Below are positions 35,734 through 45,277 of a stretch of 64,000 nt of DNA, one piece after another (within the stretch, counting starts at the first letter, position 1; every line of letters starts with the position of its first letter). The translations under genes and the position numbers were made by a program. The notes beneath the pieces are model-generated. The model had not been told where the DNA came from. It made no database searches and saw nothing but the letters and a program-made list of their open reading frames with translations. The stretch is taken from the NCBI GenBank assembly GCA_045638265.1, contig JAZUBA010000003.1, forward strand, positions 1-64,000, read 5' to 3'. This DNA is from RGIG4140 sp045638265 (GTDB lineage: Bacteria; Pseudomonadota; Alphaproteobacteria; CAAHEQ01; UBA3637).

Positions 35734-36522
35734 ATGAAAAAAACAAGTTTTTTGGTTGCATTGGCTGTAATGACGGTATCAACGCAAGTATGGGCAATAT
35801 CTGATACGCAATATGATGTGTTGTTTGATAGAGTGGAACGTATGGAACGGGAAATGATGGGGGTACAACGTAAAATCTATTCCGGTTCCGGTATTAATGG
35901 TTCTGCTCCCGTTCCGACTGTTTCATTAGATGGTTTATATACTCAAATTGATGATCAAAAAGCCATTATTCAAGAATTAACAACTAAAATTGAAACATTA
36001 GAATTTAATCAAAAACAATTAGAAGAAAAATTGGCAAAAATGAATGCCGATATAGATGTTCGTTTTAATTTGTTGGAAAAGTCAGGAGTTAAAAGTTCGG
36101 GAACTTCAACAACATCATCATCTTCTTCAAAAAACGGTGATGCACAAGTTGCTTATGACAAAGCTTATAATGCTATGAAAAAAGGTGATTACAAGACAGC
36201 AGAAGCCGGTTTTACGGCATTTATGAAGAAATATCCGAAATCTGATTTAGTCGGTAATGCCAATTATTGGTTAGGTGAAACATATTATGTGCGTAAACAA
36301 TATGAGCAGGCGGTTGGTGTGTTTGCCGATGGGTTTACGAAATATAAAAACAACTCAAAAGCACCTGATAATTTGTTAAAATTGGGTTTGAGTATGAAAG
36401 CATTAAAACGCAATTCAGATGCGTGTACGGCATTTAAAGAATTGCCGACCGCTTTTCCGAAAGCACCTGATTCCGTAAAAAAACGAGCAAAATCAGAAGC
36501 TCAAAAGTTAGCGTGTAAATAA
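35734..36522 (+). CDS. cpoB: Cell division coordinator CpoB / Tol-Pal protein YbgF
   Basis: This 262-residue periplasmic protein has a cleavable signal peptide (MKKTSFLVALAVMTVSTQVWA). A coiled coil with FDRVERMEREMMGVQRKI and a second helical segment (KAIIQELTTKIETLE) follows. After a Ser/Thr linker come three TPR-like repeats (AYDKAYNAMKKGDYKTAEAGF, ANYWLGETYYVRKQYEQAVGVF and one more). It links peptidoglycan synthesis to outer-membrane constriction through the Tol-Pal system. Its stop overlaps the tilS ATG by one base. Confidence 0.93.
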   Translation: MKKTSFLVALAVMTVSTQVWAISDTQYDVLFDRVERMEREMMGVQRKIYSGSGINGSAPVPTVSLDGLYTQIDDQKAIIQELTTKIETLEFNQKQLEEKLAKMNADIDVRFNLLEKSGVKSSGTSTTSSSSSKNGDAQVAYDKAYNAMKKGDYKTAEAGFTAFMKKYPKSDLVGNANYWLGETYYVRKQYEQAVGVFADGFTKYKNNSKAPDNLLKLGLSMKALKRNSDACTAFKELPTAFPKAPDSVKKRAKSEAQKLACK

Positions 36523-37727
36523 TGGCATTTATTTCGGCAGATTTTTTTAAATCATTAACGGATGTTTTTTGCATTCCGAAAGGGGCGCATATTGCCGTTG
36601 GAGTTTCCGGTGGGGCAGATAGTTTGTGTTTGACGGTTTTGTTGTCAGAATGGGCAAAACAAAACGATATTTCTTTGACGGCATTAACTGTTAATCATCG
36701 GTTGCGGGCTGTTGCCGAAGAAGAAGCTTATTTTGTTGCACAAATACTTAAAAAAAGGGAAATTGAACACGTTATTTTGACAAATGAAACACCGATTCCT
36801 GAAACAGGTTTGGAAGTTTATGCCCGACAAGTGCGTTATGGGTTAATTTATGATTATTGTAAACAAAACAATATAACACATTTGTTTTTAGCGCATCACC
36901 AGTTAGATCAGGCTGAAACATTTTTGTTACGATTGGGTAAAAAAACGGGATTAACAGGGTTAAGTGGTATGCGTTCCGAAAGTTGTTATCGTGATTTAAC
37001 ACTTTGTCGTCCGTTTTTGAGTGTGCCGAAATCAGATATTATTGAAACATTACAATCACGTCAAATTCATTGGATAGAAGATGAAATGAATGCCGATGAA
37101 AAGTACGAGCGAGTGAAATGGCGTCATTTTTTACCTGTCTTGGCAGAACAGGGTATTTCTGCCGAATCTATTGTTAGTACAATGAAACGTTTAACAAGAG
37201 CAGATGAAGCCATTAAAGAATATGTCAGCCGTTTTATTCAAAAAAATGTATGGATTGATTTTAGGGGTTTTGCTCGCTTGCCTGTTAAACAATGGATGTT
37301 GTGTCCTGAAGAAGTTCGCATTCAGATTATTCAGAAACTTATAAATATTATTGCTCAGGAGGATAAACCGGTTTCGTTACAGGCATTGGAAGATTTATGT
37401 CTGCGTTTGCCTGTTTCGGCAACATTAGGCGGTTGTGTTTTTGTGCCTCATAAAACAGGATTATATATTGGTAGAGAAAAAAGATTGATGGCACCGTCTC
37501 AATGTGTATCGGCAGGTTCAACGATACGATGGGATAGGTTTTTGATTACACCGTTTGTTGACGGTGTTATTGATGCAAATGCACCTGAAAAAAGGATTGA
37601 GAATATTCCGTATTTAATTCAAAATACTTTTCCGGCGTTTTATATGCAAAAATCACTTGAAAAAAAAGTAATGATTGACTATAAGGAAAAGAATGATTCG
37701 ATTATACGGATAGAATTTGTTAGATAG
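36522..37727 (+). CDS. tilS: tRNA(Ile)-lysidine synthase
   Basis: This 401-residue PP-loop ATPase carries SGGADS at 29-34. It modifies C34 of tRNA-Ile(CAU) to lysidine so that it reads AUA. HLFLAHHQLDQAETFLLRL and DEMNADEKYERVKWRH match the family. It is co-transcribed between cpoB and ftsH, a common alphaproteobacterial order. Confidence 0.95.
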   Translation: MAFISADFFKSLTDVFCIPKGAHIAVGVSGGADSLCLTVLLSEWAKQNDISLTALTVNHRLRAVAEEEAYFVAQILKKREIEHVILTNETPIPETGLEVYARQVRYGLIYDYCKQNNITHLFLAHHQLDQAETFLLRLGKKTGLTGLSGMRSESCYRDLTLCRPFLSVPKSDIIETLQSRQIHWIEDEMNADEKYERVKWRHFLPVLAEQGISAESIVSTMKRLTRADEAIKEYVSRFIQKNVWIDFRGFARLPVKQWMLCPEEVRIQIIQKLINIIAQEDKPVSLQALEDLCLRLPVSATLGGCVFVPHKTGLYIGREKRLMAPSQCVSAGSTIRWDRFLITPFVDGVIDANAPEKRIENIPYLIQNTFPAFYMQKSLEKKVMIDYKEKNDSIIRIEFVR

Positions 37728-37736
37728 GGAAGAAAA

Positions 37737-39827
37737 ATGAAAAAAAAGAATAATTCATCAATGGGTCGCAGTTTTTTGTGGTGGACGGTTATTGTTTTAC
37801 TGGTTTTAACGATTGCACAATTTACTGCTCCGGAGAAAACAACCGGTAAAAAAGATAAAATGGTATACAGTGCTTTCGTTGAAGCAGTTGAAAAAGGCGA
37901 AGTGGCTGATGTTAAAATACAAGACAGAGAATTAACCGGTCAATTAAAATCAGGGGATAAATTTGAAAGTTATGCACCTGAAGATGCCGGTTTGGTCGCA
38001 TTGTTGCAAAAAAATGATGTGAAAATTGAAGCCTTGCCGCCCAAATCAGAAAGTGGCGGTTGGTTGTATGGTTTGATTTCATGGGCTCCGATTTTATTGT
38101 TTGCCGGTTTATGGATTGTAATGATGAAACAAATGGCATCCAGTAACGGTAAAGCCATGAGTTTTGGTAAATCAAAAGCCCGATTAATGGAAGGTAAAGA
38201 TAAAGTTACATTTGATGATGTTGCCGGTATTGAAGAAGCCAAACAGGAATTACAGGAAATTGTTGATTTCTTAAAAGCACCGGCTAAATTTAAACGGTTA
38301 GGTGGTAAAATTCCGAAAGGTGCTTTGTTGGTCGGCCCTCCGGGAACAGGTAAAACATTGTTGGCTCGTGCCATTGCAGGAGAGGCTGGGGTTCCGTTTT
38401 TCAGCATTTCTGGTTCTGACTTCGTTGAAATGTTTGTCGGTGTTGGGGCTTCTCGAGTGAGAGATATGTTTGAACAAGCCAAAAAATCATCTCCGTGTAT
38501 CGTTTTTGTTGATGAAATTGATGCCGTCGGTCGTCATCGTGGTGCCGGTTTGGGTGGTGGTAATGATGAACGGGAACAAACACTGAATCAGTTATTGGTT
38601 GAAATGGATGGTTTTGAAGAGAATTCAGGAATTATTTTAATTGCAGCCACAAACAGACCTGATGTGTTAGATCCTGCTTTGTTGCGTCCTGGCCGTTTTG
38701 ACCGACAAATCGTTGTGTCTAATCCGGATATTAACGGTCGTGAAGCTATTTTAAAAGTTCACGTAAAAAAAGTACCGTTAGCACCAAATGTGAATTTAGA
38801 AGTGATTGCACGGGGTACTCCTGGTTTTTCCGGTGCCGATTTAGCAAATTTAATTAATGAAGCCGCGTTATTAGCAGCCCGTCGGAATAAAACGATGGTT
38901 ACGATGCAGGATGTTGAAGATGCTAAAGATAAAGTGATGATGGGTGCCGAACGTAAATCTATGGTGATGGATGAAGCTGAACGTCGTATGACAGCTTATC
39001 ATGAAGCTGGACATGCCATTGTTTCTTTGCATTTGCCGGAATCTGATCCTTTACATAAAGTAACTATTATTCCGAGAGGCAGAGCCTTGGGGGTAACAAT
39101 GCAGTTGCCTGAAAAAGATAAATATTCACAAAGTATGACGTATTTAAAATCTCGTTTGAGTATTTTATTTGCCGGTCGTATTGCTGAAGAAATGATTTTA
39201 GGAAAAGAAGGTGTATCAACCGGTGCCAGTAATGATATTCAGGTTGCAACAACCATTGCCCGTAAAATGGTCAGTGAATGGGGTATGAGTGAAGAACTCG
39301 GACCGATTGCCTATGATGAACCGCAAGATGAAGTCTTTTTAGGATATAGTATTTCTAAACGCAAAAGTATGTCTGATGCAACGGCTTTAAAAGTTGATAA
39401 TGAAATTCGCAAATTAATTGATTCGGCTTATAAGCGGACAGAAGAAATTTTGAATACGTATCGTCATGAATTGGATACTTTGGCAAACGGTTTGGTGGAA
39501 TACGAAACATTGTCAGGTTCTGAAATTCAGGATTTATTGGCAGGTAAACCTATTCGGATGACTGAAAAGAAAGAAACAATTAAAGCCCGTGAAACAGTTC
39601 CGGATATTGGAGATATCTATAAAGAAGGCAATAAAACGTTTACGTCTAAATTGTTGAAAGCTTTAACAGATACAGATAGTAAATCTAAAGATAATGTAAA
39701 AGATGATAAAAAACAAAAAGTGACTACTGATGAAAGAGTGCAAAATGAAGTAACGGAAGTGCCGAGAACAGAAAATTCATCTGAACAATTGGCAAAGGGT
39801 GAAAAATCAGATAAATCTGAAGAATAA
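37737..39827 (+). CDS. ftsH: ATP-dependent zinc metalloprotease FtsH
   Basis: This 696-residue inner-membrane AAA+ protease has two TM helices (FLWWTVIVLLVLTIAQF; WAPILLFAGLWIVMMKQM) flanking a short periplasmic domain. Walker A GPPGTGKT lies at 200-207, followed by DEIDAVGR, the SRH region NRPDVLDPALLRPGRFDRQI and the zinc site HEAGH near 422-426. The C-terminal tail is long and Lys/Glu-rich. It degrades membrane and regulatory proteins. A strong terminator follows. Confidence 0.98.
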   Translation: MKKKNNSSMGRSFLWWTVIVLLVLTIAQFTAPEKTTGKKDKMVYSAFVEAVEKGEVADVKIQDRELTGQLKSGDKFESYAPEDAGLVALLQKNDVKIEALPPKSESGGWLYGLISWAPILLFAGLWIVMMKQMASSNGKAMSFGKSKARLMEGKDKVTFDDVAGIEEAKQELQEIVDFLKAPAKFKRLGGKIPKGALLVGPPGTGKTLLARAIAGEAGVPFFSISGSDFVEMFVGVGASRVRDMFEQAKKSSPCIVFVDEIDAVGRHRGAGLGGGNDEREQTLNQLLVEMDGFEENSGIILIAATNRPDVLDPALLRPGRFDRQIVVSNPDINGREAILKVHVKKVPLAPNVNLEVIARGTPGFSGADLANLINEAALLAARRNKTMVTMQDVEDAKDKVMMGAERKSMVMDEAERRMTAYHEAGHAIVSLHLPESDPLHKVTIIPRGRALGVTMQLPEKDKYSQSMTYLKSRLSILFAGRIAEEMILGKEGVSTGASNDIQVATTIARKMVSEWGMSEELGPIAYDEPQDEVFLGYSISKRKSMSDATALKVDNEIRKLIDSAYKRTEEILNTYRHELDTLANGLVEYETLSGSEIQDLLAGKPIRMTEKKETIKARETVPDIGDIYKEGNKTFTSKLLKALTDTDSKSKDNVKDDKKQKVTTDERVQNEVTEVPRTENSSEQLAKGEKSDKSEE

Positions 39828-39832
39828 AAATA

Positions 39833-39864
39833 AAAAAGGATACGTTTAAAAGTATCCTTTTTTT
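39833..39864 (+). terminator. ftsH terminator
   Basis: AAAAAGGATAC and GTATCCTTTTT pair perfectly around an eight-base loop and end in a T run. Confidence 0.9.
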
Positions 39865-39923
39865 ATTGACATTTATATTTGTTTGACATACTTTAAATGT
39901 AGAAATATCAAAAGGAGAAATAA

Positions 39924-40532
39924 ATGGATATTGATACACTTGTTACATTAGCAGAGCAAAAAGAAAAAGGAATTATTTCTGAAGAAGAGTTTGAACGCAA
40001 AAAAGCTAAATTGCTTAGTAATTACAGCTATGAAGAACCTATTCGGGATAAATCTGAATGGAACTATTATGTTGAATGTATTACCAAAAAATATGCTACA
40101 TTTAAAGGCCGTGCCAGACGCAAGGAATATTGGAGCTTTGTCTTATTTAATATGATTTTTGGTATGATTTTCGGTTTTGTATTGGGAGTGACAGAATTTT
40201 CAATCGGAAGTAAACTTGTTTCGCAAATAGGGCAGGTCATTTGGACGTTGATTTTTCTTTTGCCCAGTTATGCCGTTTCGGTCAGACGCTTGCATGATAT
40301 CGGCTATTCAGGTTGGTGGTGTTTTATGCCGTTATGTACCTTTTTGCTGTGTATATTGGTTTTAGGTGGTATGTATATAATCGGTTTAGATATGAGTTTG
40401 TTAATTACGGTTGGTGTTTCTTTCATTATACTGATGATTGTTCTTGCCATTTTTCTGTTTGTTCTGACACTCAGAATGAGTGAATTAAAAGAAAATAAAT
40501 ATGGAGCTGTTCCTGATGGAATTAATTATTAA
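39924..40532 (+). CDS. DUF805 membrane protein with N-terminal SHOCT-like motif
   Basis: This 202-residue protein begins with a short SHOCT-type helix (LVTLAEQKEKGIISEEEFERKKAKLL). The DUF805 core follows, with FKGRARRKEYWSFVLFN, about four TM helices and the VRRLHDIGYSGWW signature. DUF805 proteins are inner-membrane proteins of unknown function. The ATG has AAAGGAG. TTGACA elements lie at about 39866 and 39883. It is followed after 17 bp by another SHOCT membrane gene. Confidence 0.88.
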   Translation: MDIDTLVTLAEQKEKGIISEEEFERKKAKLLSNYSYEEPIRDKSEWNYYVECITKKYATFKGRARRKEYWSFVLFNMIFGMIFGFVLGVTEFSIGSKLVSQIGQVIWTLIFLLPSYAVSVRRLHDIGYSGWWCFMPLCTFLLCILVLGGMYIIGLDMSLLITVGVSFIILMIVLAIFLFVLTLRMSELKENKYGAVPDGINY

Positions 40533-40549
40533 AAATAAGGAGGTTTGTG

Positions 40550-40894
40550 ATGAATGATTTGTTAGCGTTAATGGGTATTATTTTAGCCGTTGCTTTTTTA
40601 ATTTTTTTGATTCGGATTCCGATTATTATTGCCAAATCAAGAAAAATTACCGGTTCTGATTTACAAACGGTTGCTGTGTTAAGTTGGTGTTCGCTTTTGC
40701 TTGGAATTACTTGGTTTATCGCTTTAATTTTGGCTTTTGTTTATACACCTAAGCGGGAAAATGAAACAAAAAGTATATCAAAAATCTCATTAGAACAAAA
40801 GATTAATGAATTGGAAAAATTGGCTGATTTGAAAGAAAAGGGGGTTATTTCGGATTCTGAATTTGAAGCAGAAAAGCAAAAATTGATGAATTAA
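40550..40894 (+). CDS. Superinfection-immunity-like (Imm) membrane protein with SHOCT tail
   Basis: This 114-residue protein has two TM helices (LMGIILAVAFLIFLIRIPI; SLLLGITWFIALILAFVY) of the T4 Imm-like superinfection immunity family. A C-terminal SHOCT helix follows (INELEKLADLKEKGVISDSEFEAEKQKLM). That tail repeats the N-terminal motif of the preceding protein, so the two may interact. The start is the ATG at 40550 after AAGGAGG. Phage blockage is the property of the T4 member only; here the role is unknown. Confidence 0.75.
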   Translation: MNDLLALMGIILAVAFLIFLIRIPIIIAKSRKITGSDLQTVAVLSWCSLLLGITWFIALILAFVYTPKRENETKSISKISLEQKINELEKLADLKEKGVISDSEFEAEKQKLMN

Positions 40895-40949
40895 AACCAC
40901 TTATAAAACTTAAAATAAATCAGATGTAAAGCTATGATATTACTTGCAC

Positions 40950-40986
40950 AAAAGAGACTAATGTTTAACATTAATCTCTTTTTTTA
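40950..40986 (+). terminator. Terminator after the DUF805 and Imm-like genes
   Basis: AAAGAGAcTAATGT and ACATTAaTCTCTTT pair with one mismatch and are followed by a T run. Confidence 0.8.
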
Positions 40987-40992
40987 TGAGGT

Positions 40993-41106
40993 TTATTTTG
41001 AGCAGAATGATAATTGAATGAGTTGTTGGCAATATTTCCATTCATTACCATTATTACCGCAGGCAGTTAATAAACATAAGAGTAAAAGGATTAATATTTT
41101 TTTTAA
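40993..41106 (-). pseudogene. Small lipoprotein-like reading frame without a start codon
   Basis: The minus strand reads KKILILLLLCLLTACGNNG followed by NEWKYCQQLIQLSFCSK. This is a typical lipoprotein signal peptide with lipobox LTAC and a 20-residue mature part. Where ATG is expected the sequence has TTA, and an in-frame stop lies just upstream. It overlaps the end of the ankyrin gene region by no coding bases. Either it is a decayed gene or it uses an unusual start. Confidence 0.45.
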
Positions 41107-41108
41107 CC

Positions 41109-42887
41109 TTATTTTTTAAAGTACAATTCTTTTAATTTTTGATATGTTTTTGTATTTTTAAGATGCGGATTCTTTTTGGCATAATCTAAAACCATTTTAC
41201 CATTATCATCACGAATTTTTATATCAGCTCCTAAATTGATAAGTGTTTCAATGATTTCAGGATTACTTGATTGTTCAGCTGCTATAAGCAGTGCTGTTTT
41301 GTTGTCTGATGTTTTTGCATTAATATCAACCCCATGAGTTACAAGTAGTTCAATAGTTTGGGGGTCTATTTCCATTTCGTTTATTGGATTTTTTAATGCG
41401 AGTGTTAAAGGTGTTGATTTATCTTTGGCTCGTATATGTGTTTTTGCCCCATTGGAAATAAGTGTTTTTGTGGTTTCAGTATTCTTATTTAGAACGGCAA
41501 AAAAGAGTGGTGTGTATCCAAAAAATAAGCGTTCATTCACATCTGCACCGGCGTTAATGAGTGATTGTATAATATTAGGATTTTCATTGAAAATACAGGC
41601 TAAAACAAGAGGCGGTATTTTGGCAGTTGTCCATTTGTCATCATATTGTTTTAATGCTGAATTTAATTGTTCCATATATGAAAGTGTGCCAATATTATAT
41701 TTTGTATTCACGTCAAAATCATTTTGGATTAAGATGTTAATTATTTCTGGTTGTGAAGCAAACATGGCTGCCGCGCCCAATGTGTCAACGCTTTGAAATT
41801 TTGCTGTTTTATCAGCACCTTTTTCAATCAGGTATTCTAATATTTTCGGATTTTTGTTTCTAGTTGCCATATGTAATGCCGTTAAGCCTAATTTGTTGCG
41901 TTGGTCAATGACTAATTTTTCATCAAGTAGTTTTTGTATGATGTCAATATTGGCGTTATTTAGTGCGGCTAACATAAGCGTTGAATTTCCCACAGCATCT
42001 TTTTCGTGAAGCAATGCACCGTTATTGATTAACGTATAGACAACGTCAGGGTTTTTGTTATTTGAAACAGCATACATAATCGGTGTGAATTTAAATTCGC
42101 TTTTGTCTTTTTTATTAACAGATAGACCCTTATCAATCAACATTTGTATTATTTGTGGATTTTGATTGTTTTTCGCGGCCAAATGTAAGGCATTTTGTTT
42201 TAAATCTGTTGTTTTGTGTATATCTGACCCTGCATTAAGTAAATGTTGTATTACCTCTATATTTTGGTTTTTGTGTATGGCAAACAAAAACGGAGTCCAA
42301 CCTTCATTGTCTGTTACATTAACATCGGCTCCTTTTTGTAGCATCTGTTTGATAATTTCAGGATTTTGAGATTCTTTTGCAGCCCACATTAGGGGAGTCC
42401 AAGATCGTTTGTCTTTGGCATTAATATCTGGATTTTTTGTTAAATAGTTATTTAATTCTTCAGGTGTTATATTTTTCCAATACTCATTTTGTTGTTCTAG
42501 CTCTTTTTTATCAGTTTCTATTTGTTGAGGCGTTTGTTTCTTTTTGTTAGTTTTATTTTTGACTGTTTTTTGAGGTAATGATGTTTCGTATTTTTTTGTA
42601 ATGTTTTGACCGATTGTTTGTAAAAGGCATTCCATCACTTTTTTCTCGTCCGTTTCTTTTGTTCCGCAAGTATCAAAATATGATTTAAACTGTTTGTATG
42701 ATACAGGAAAAGATTGATTTCCTAAACCTGTGTCTTTCATTTTTTTAGAAAAACCGGACACAATTCCTTGATACATTATTTGAGAAATAAGTTCACATTC
42801 CGTTGGATTTGAGCATAAAACATTTTTAGCCTGAGCGTTGGTTGCAAATAAAGTTGTTGCCAATAGAATTGTTAATGTGTATCTCAT
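41109..42887 (-). CDS. Secreted ankyrin-repeat protein
   Basis: This 592-residue protein has a cleavable signal peptide (MRYTLTILLATTLFATNAQA). An N-terminal domain follows with cysteines (CSNPTECELIS, CGTKETDEKKVMECLL), then a Lys/Gln-rich linker and about a dozen ankyrin repeats from residue 140 to the end (WTPLMWAAKESQNPEIIKQM and similar). It would act in the periplasm or outside as a protein-binding scaffold. Its ATG overlaps the atpG stop by four bases, so it is translated from the N-ATPase transcript. No signature beyond ankyrin is seen. Confidence 0.9.
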   Translation of the reverse strand: MRYTLTILLATTLFATNAQAKNVLCSNPTECELISQIMYQGIVSGFSKKMKDTGLGNQSFPVSYKQFKSYFDTCGTKETDEKKVMECLLQTIGQNITKKYETSLPQKTVKNKTNKKKQTPQQIETDKKELEQQNEYWKNITPEELNNYLTKNPDINAKDKRSWTPLMWAAKESQNPEIIKQMLQKGADVNVTDNEGWTPFLFAIHKNQNIEVIQHLLNAGSDIHKTTDLKQNALHLAAKNNQNPQIIQMLIDKGLSVNKKDKSEFKFTPIMYAVSNNKNPDVVYTLINNGALLHEKDAVGNSTLMLAALNNANIDIIQKLLDEKLVIDQRNKLGLTALHMATRNKNPKILEYLIEKGADKTAKFQSVDTLGAAAMFASQPEIINILIQNDFDVNTKYNIGTLSYMEQLNSALKQYDDKWTTAKIPPLVLACIFNENPNIIQSLINAGADVNERLFFGYTPLFFAVLNKNTETTKTLISNGAKTHIRAKDKSTPLTLALKNPINEMEIDPQTIELLVTHGVDINAKTSDNKTALLIAAEQSSNPEIIETLINLGADIKIRDDNGKMVLDYAKKNPHLKNTKTYQKLKELYFKK

Positions 42888-43765
42888 TTTGTTACCTTTT
42901 TCTTTTGAGTTAAACTGTTAGCGCCTGATATAATGTCAATTAATTCATCAGTAATTTCGGTTTGTCTGTTTTGTGCATAAATTAAATTCATTTCTTCCAG
43001 TTTTTCATCAATATTCTTTTCCGCCTGTTGCATATTAATCATCCGCATATAATGTTCGCAAGCCAGTGATGAAATTACAGCTCCTGAAATCATTGTTGTA
43101 ATATATTCATGAATAAGTGAAACGAATAAATCCTTGTAATCCATGTCAATCAGAGGATAACCTTTCCCCTGCCATTTTTTATTTTTTTGGAATACGGTTT
43201 CACTAAACGGAAATAGTTGCTCTGATTGAACTTTTGCGCCTTGATTTGTTTTTTTATTATAAAAAATCAATACCCGTTCAATTTTGTATTTTGCTTTCAC
43301 TTCCTGAATATGAATGAGTAGTTGTGAAGCAATATCGGCAATTTCTTCAATCGTGTTGGAAATAGGGAAAGTATATTCAGTTTTAATACCGGCATATTGA
43401 GCAATGGCACAAATTTTTCTGCCTAAACATATGTAAAATCTGTTTTCTTTTGGAACAGATTTTAGTTGTCGTTCTGCCAATTTAATGATGTTTTTATTAA
43501 AACTTCCGACAAGACCATTGTCTGAACCGATTAAAACGACTAACGTTTTGGCATTTTCTATGGGTTGTGCTATTTTTCCGCTTAAATAACCGTTTAAGTG
43601 AAGTGCCTGAAAACCATCTGATAAGATATGACGATAGTGTAAAATGCCGTCATGAGCTTTGGCATATTGTGTTACACTGACAGAAGAAAGCATTTTCATT
43701 GTGGAAACAATGTTGCGTAAATCCTGTGTCGTTTCAATCCGTTTATTCAGTTGTTCAAGCGTCAT
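42884..43765 (-). CDS. atpG: N-ATPase subunit gamma
   Basis: This 293-residue central-stalk subunit has the N-terminal helix LEQLNKRIETTQDLRNIVSTMKMLSS and C-terminal MNLIYAQNRQTEITDELIDIISG, both gamma hallmarks. It is the last subunit gene of the atpDCQRBEFAG set. It ends overlapping the ankyrin gene. Confidence 0.93.
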   Translation of the reverse strand: MTLEQLNKRIETTQDLRNIVSTMKMLSSVSVTQYAKAHDGILHYRHILSDGFQALHLNGYLSGKIAQPIENAKTLVVLIGSDNGLVGSFNKNIIKLAERQLKSVPKENRFYICLGRKICAIAQYAGIKTEYTFPISNTIEEIADIASQLLIHIQEVKAKYKIERVLIFYNKKTNQGAKVQSEQLFPFSETVFQKNKKWQGKGYPLIDMDYKDLFVSLIHEYITTMISGAVISSLACEHYMRMINMQQAEKNIDEKLEEMNLIYAQNRQTEITDELIDIISGANSLTQKKKVTK

Positions 43766-43768
43766 TGA

Positions 43769-45277
43769 TTACCTCTGTATAAATGGTTTTAAAGCCGTTT
43801 GAAAAGCTTGAATAATTTGTGCTGTTTCAGCATCATTCAATTTTTTTCGTTCATCTGAAATTTGGCGTACCAGAGTGGCAAATTGCGTTTCAAATGTTTG
43901 GATAATCGTTTGTTGTGCTTCATTGATGTTTTGCACAGGAACGTTATCTAATAAACCGGCATTTGTTGCTGTAAAAATAGCAATTTGAGAAGAAGCCTTC
44001 ATCGGATGATATAAGTTTTGTCGTAAGACGGCGCGAATGGCAAGACCTCGTTTCATACGGCGTTCGCTTTCGGCATCCAGTTGTGTACTGAAACGGGCAA
44101 ATGATTCCAATTCTTCAAATTGAGCGTAGAACAATTTGAGTGGTCCGACTAAACTGCGATAAGCCGGTAATTGAGCGTCACCACCCACACGGGAAACGGA
44201 GCGACCCGTATCAATGGCTGGTAAAATACCTTTTTGAAAGAGTTCTGTTGACAAATAAATTTGACCGTCTGTAATGGAAATGATATTTGTCGGAATATAA
44301 GCTGAAATATTTCCGGCTTCAGTTGAAACAATTGGTAATGCCGTTAATGAACCGCCACCAAATTCTTCACGTAAATGGGTAGATCGTTCCAATAAGCGTG
44401 CGTGGATGTAAAAAATATCACCCGGAAAAGCTTCACGACCCGGTGGTGTACGTAACAAAAGTGAGAGTTGACGATAAGCACGGGCATGAGCTGTTAAATC
44501 GTCATAAATAATCAAAACATCATGTCCGTTTTCCATAAAGTATTCACCGATAGATGTAGCCGCATAAGGAGCAATATATTGAAGACCGGCTGAACTATCT
44601 CCGCCTGCCGTTACAATAATTGTTTTATTCATCACGCCGTGTTCTTTTAAATCGGCAATTACACGAGCTGTTCCGGCTGCACGTTGCCCGATGGCACAAT
44701 AAATACAAATCACATTTGTGTCTTTTTGATTGATAATTGTATCAATCGCAATAGCTGTTTTTCCAGTTTGTCTATCGCCTAAAATCAATTCACGTTGACC
44801 TTGACCGATGGGAATAAATGAATCAATGGCTTTGATACCTGTTTGTAACGGACGATTAACAGGCGCTCTATGCATAATCGGTGCTGCGGGGCGTTCAATC
44901 GGATAAAATTTTTCTGTCATGGGTGTCGGTTTTCCGTCTAACGGTTCACCCAAAGGGGTTATGACGCGACCCAATAAATCCTCACCAACCGGAACACTCA
45001 ATACTTCTCCACTCCGATAAGCTTCGTCTCCTGCGGTTAATGTATCGGATTCAGATAAAAAGACAACACCAACACTCTCTGCATTTAATTGTTGAACCAT
45101 TCCTTTAATGCTGTCTTTAAATAAAATGACTTCATTCATTTGAGCGTGTGGTAAACCACTGATTTCAGCTGTTCCTGATGATAAAGACTGAATTGTCCCC
45201 ATTTCATAAACATTCATGCTGTTATCAGCTGATTTTAAGGCTTTTTTAATTGATTCTGTTAAATTGTTTTGTGTCAT
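43769..45277 (-). CDS. atpA: N-ATPase subunit alpha
   Basis: This 502-residue non-catalytic nucleotide-binding subunit has P-loop GDRQTGKT (about 168-175), the family signature PAIDTGRSVSRVGGDAQ and DDLTAHARAYRQLSLLLRTPPGREAFPGDIF-type motifs. It is complete. Its ATG overlaps the atpF stop by four bases. Confidence 0.97.
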   Translation of the reverse strand: MTQNNLTESIKKALKSADNSMNVYEMGTIQSLSSGTAEISGLPHAQMNEVILFKDSIKGMVQQLNAESVGVVFLSESDTLTAGDEAYRSGEVLSVPVGEDLLGRVITPLGEPLDGKPTPMTEKFYPIERPAAPIMHRAPVNRPLQTGIKAIDSFIPIGQGQRELILGDRQTGKTAIAIDTIINQKDTNVICIYCAIGQRAAGTARVIADLKEHGVMNKTIIVTAGGDSSAGLQYIAPYAATSIGEYFMENGHDVLIIYDDLTAHARAYRQLSLLLRTPPGREAFPGDIFYIHARLLERSTHLREEFGGGSLTALPIVSTEAGNISAYIPTNIISITDGQIYLSTELFQKGILPAIDTGRSVSRVGGDAQLPAYRSLVGPLKLFYAQFEELESFARFSTQLDAESERRMKRGLAIRAVLRQNLYHPMKASSQIAIFTATNAGLLDNVPVQNINEAQQTIIQTFETQFATLVRQISDERKKLNDAETAQIIQAFQTALKPFIQR

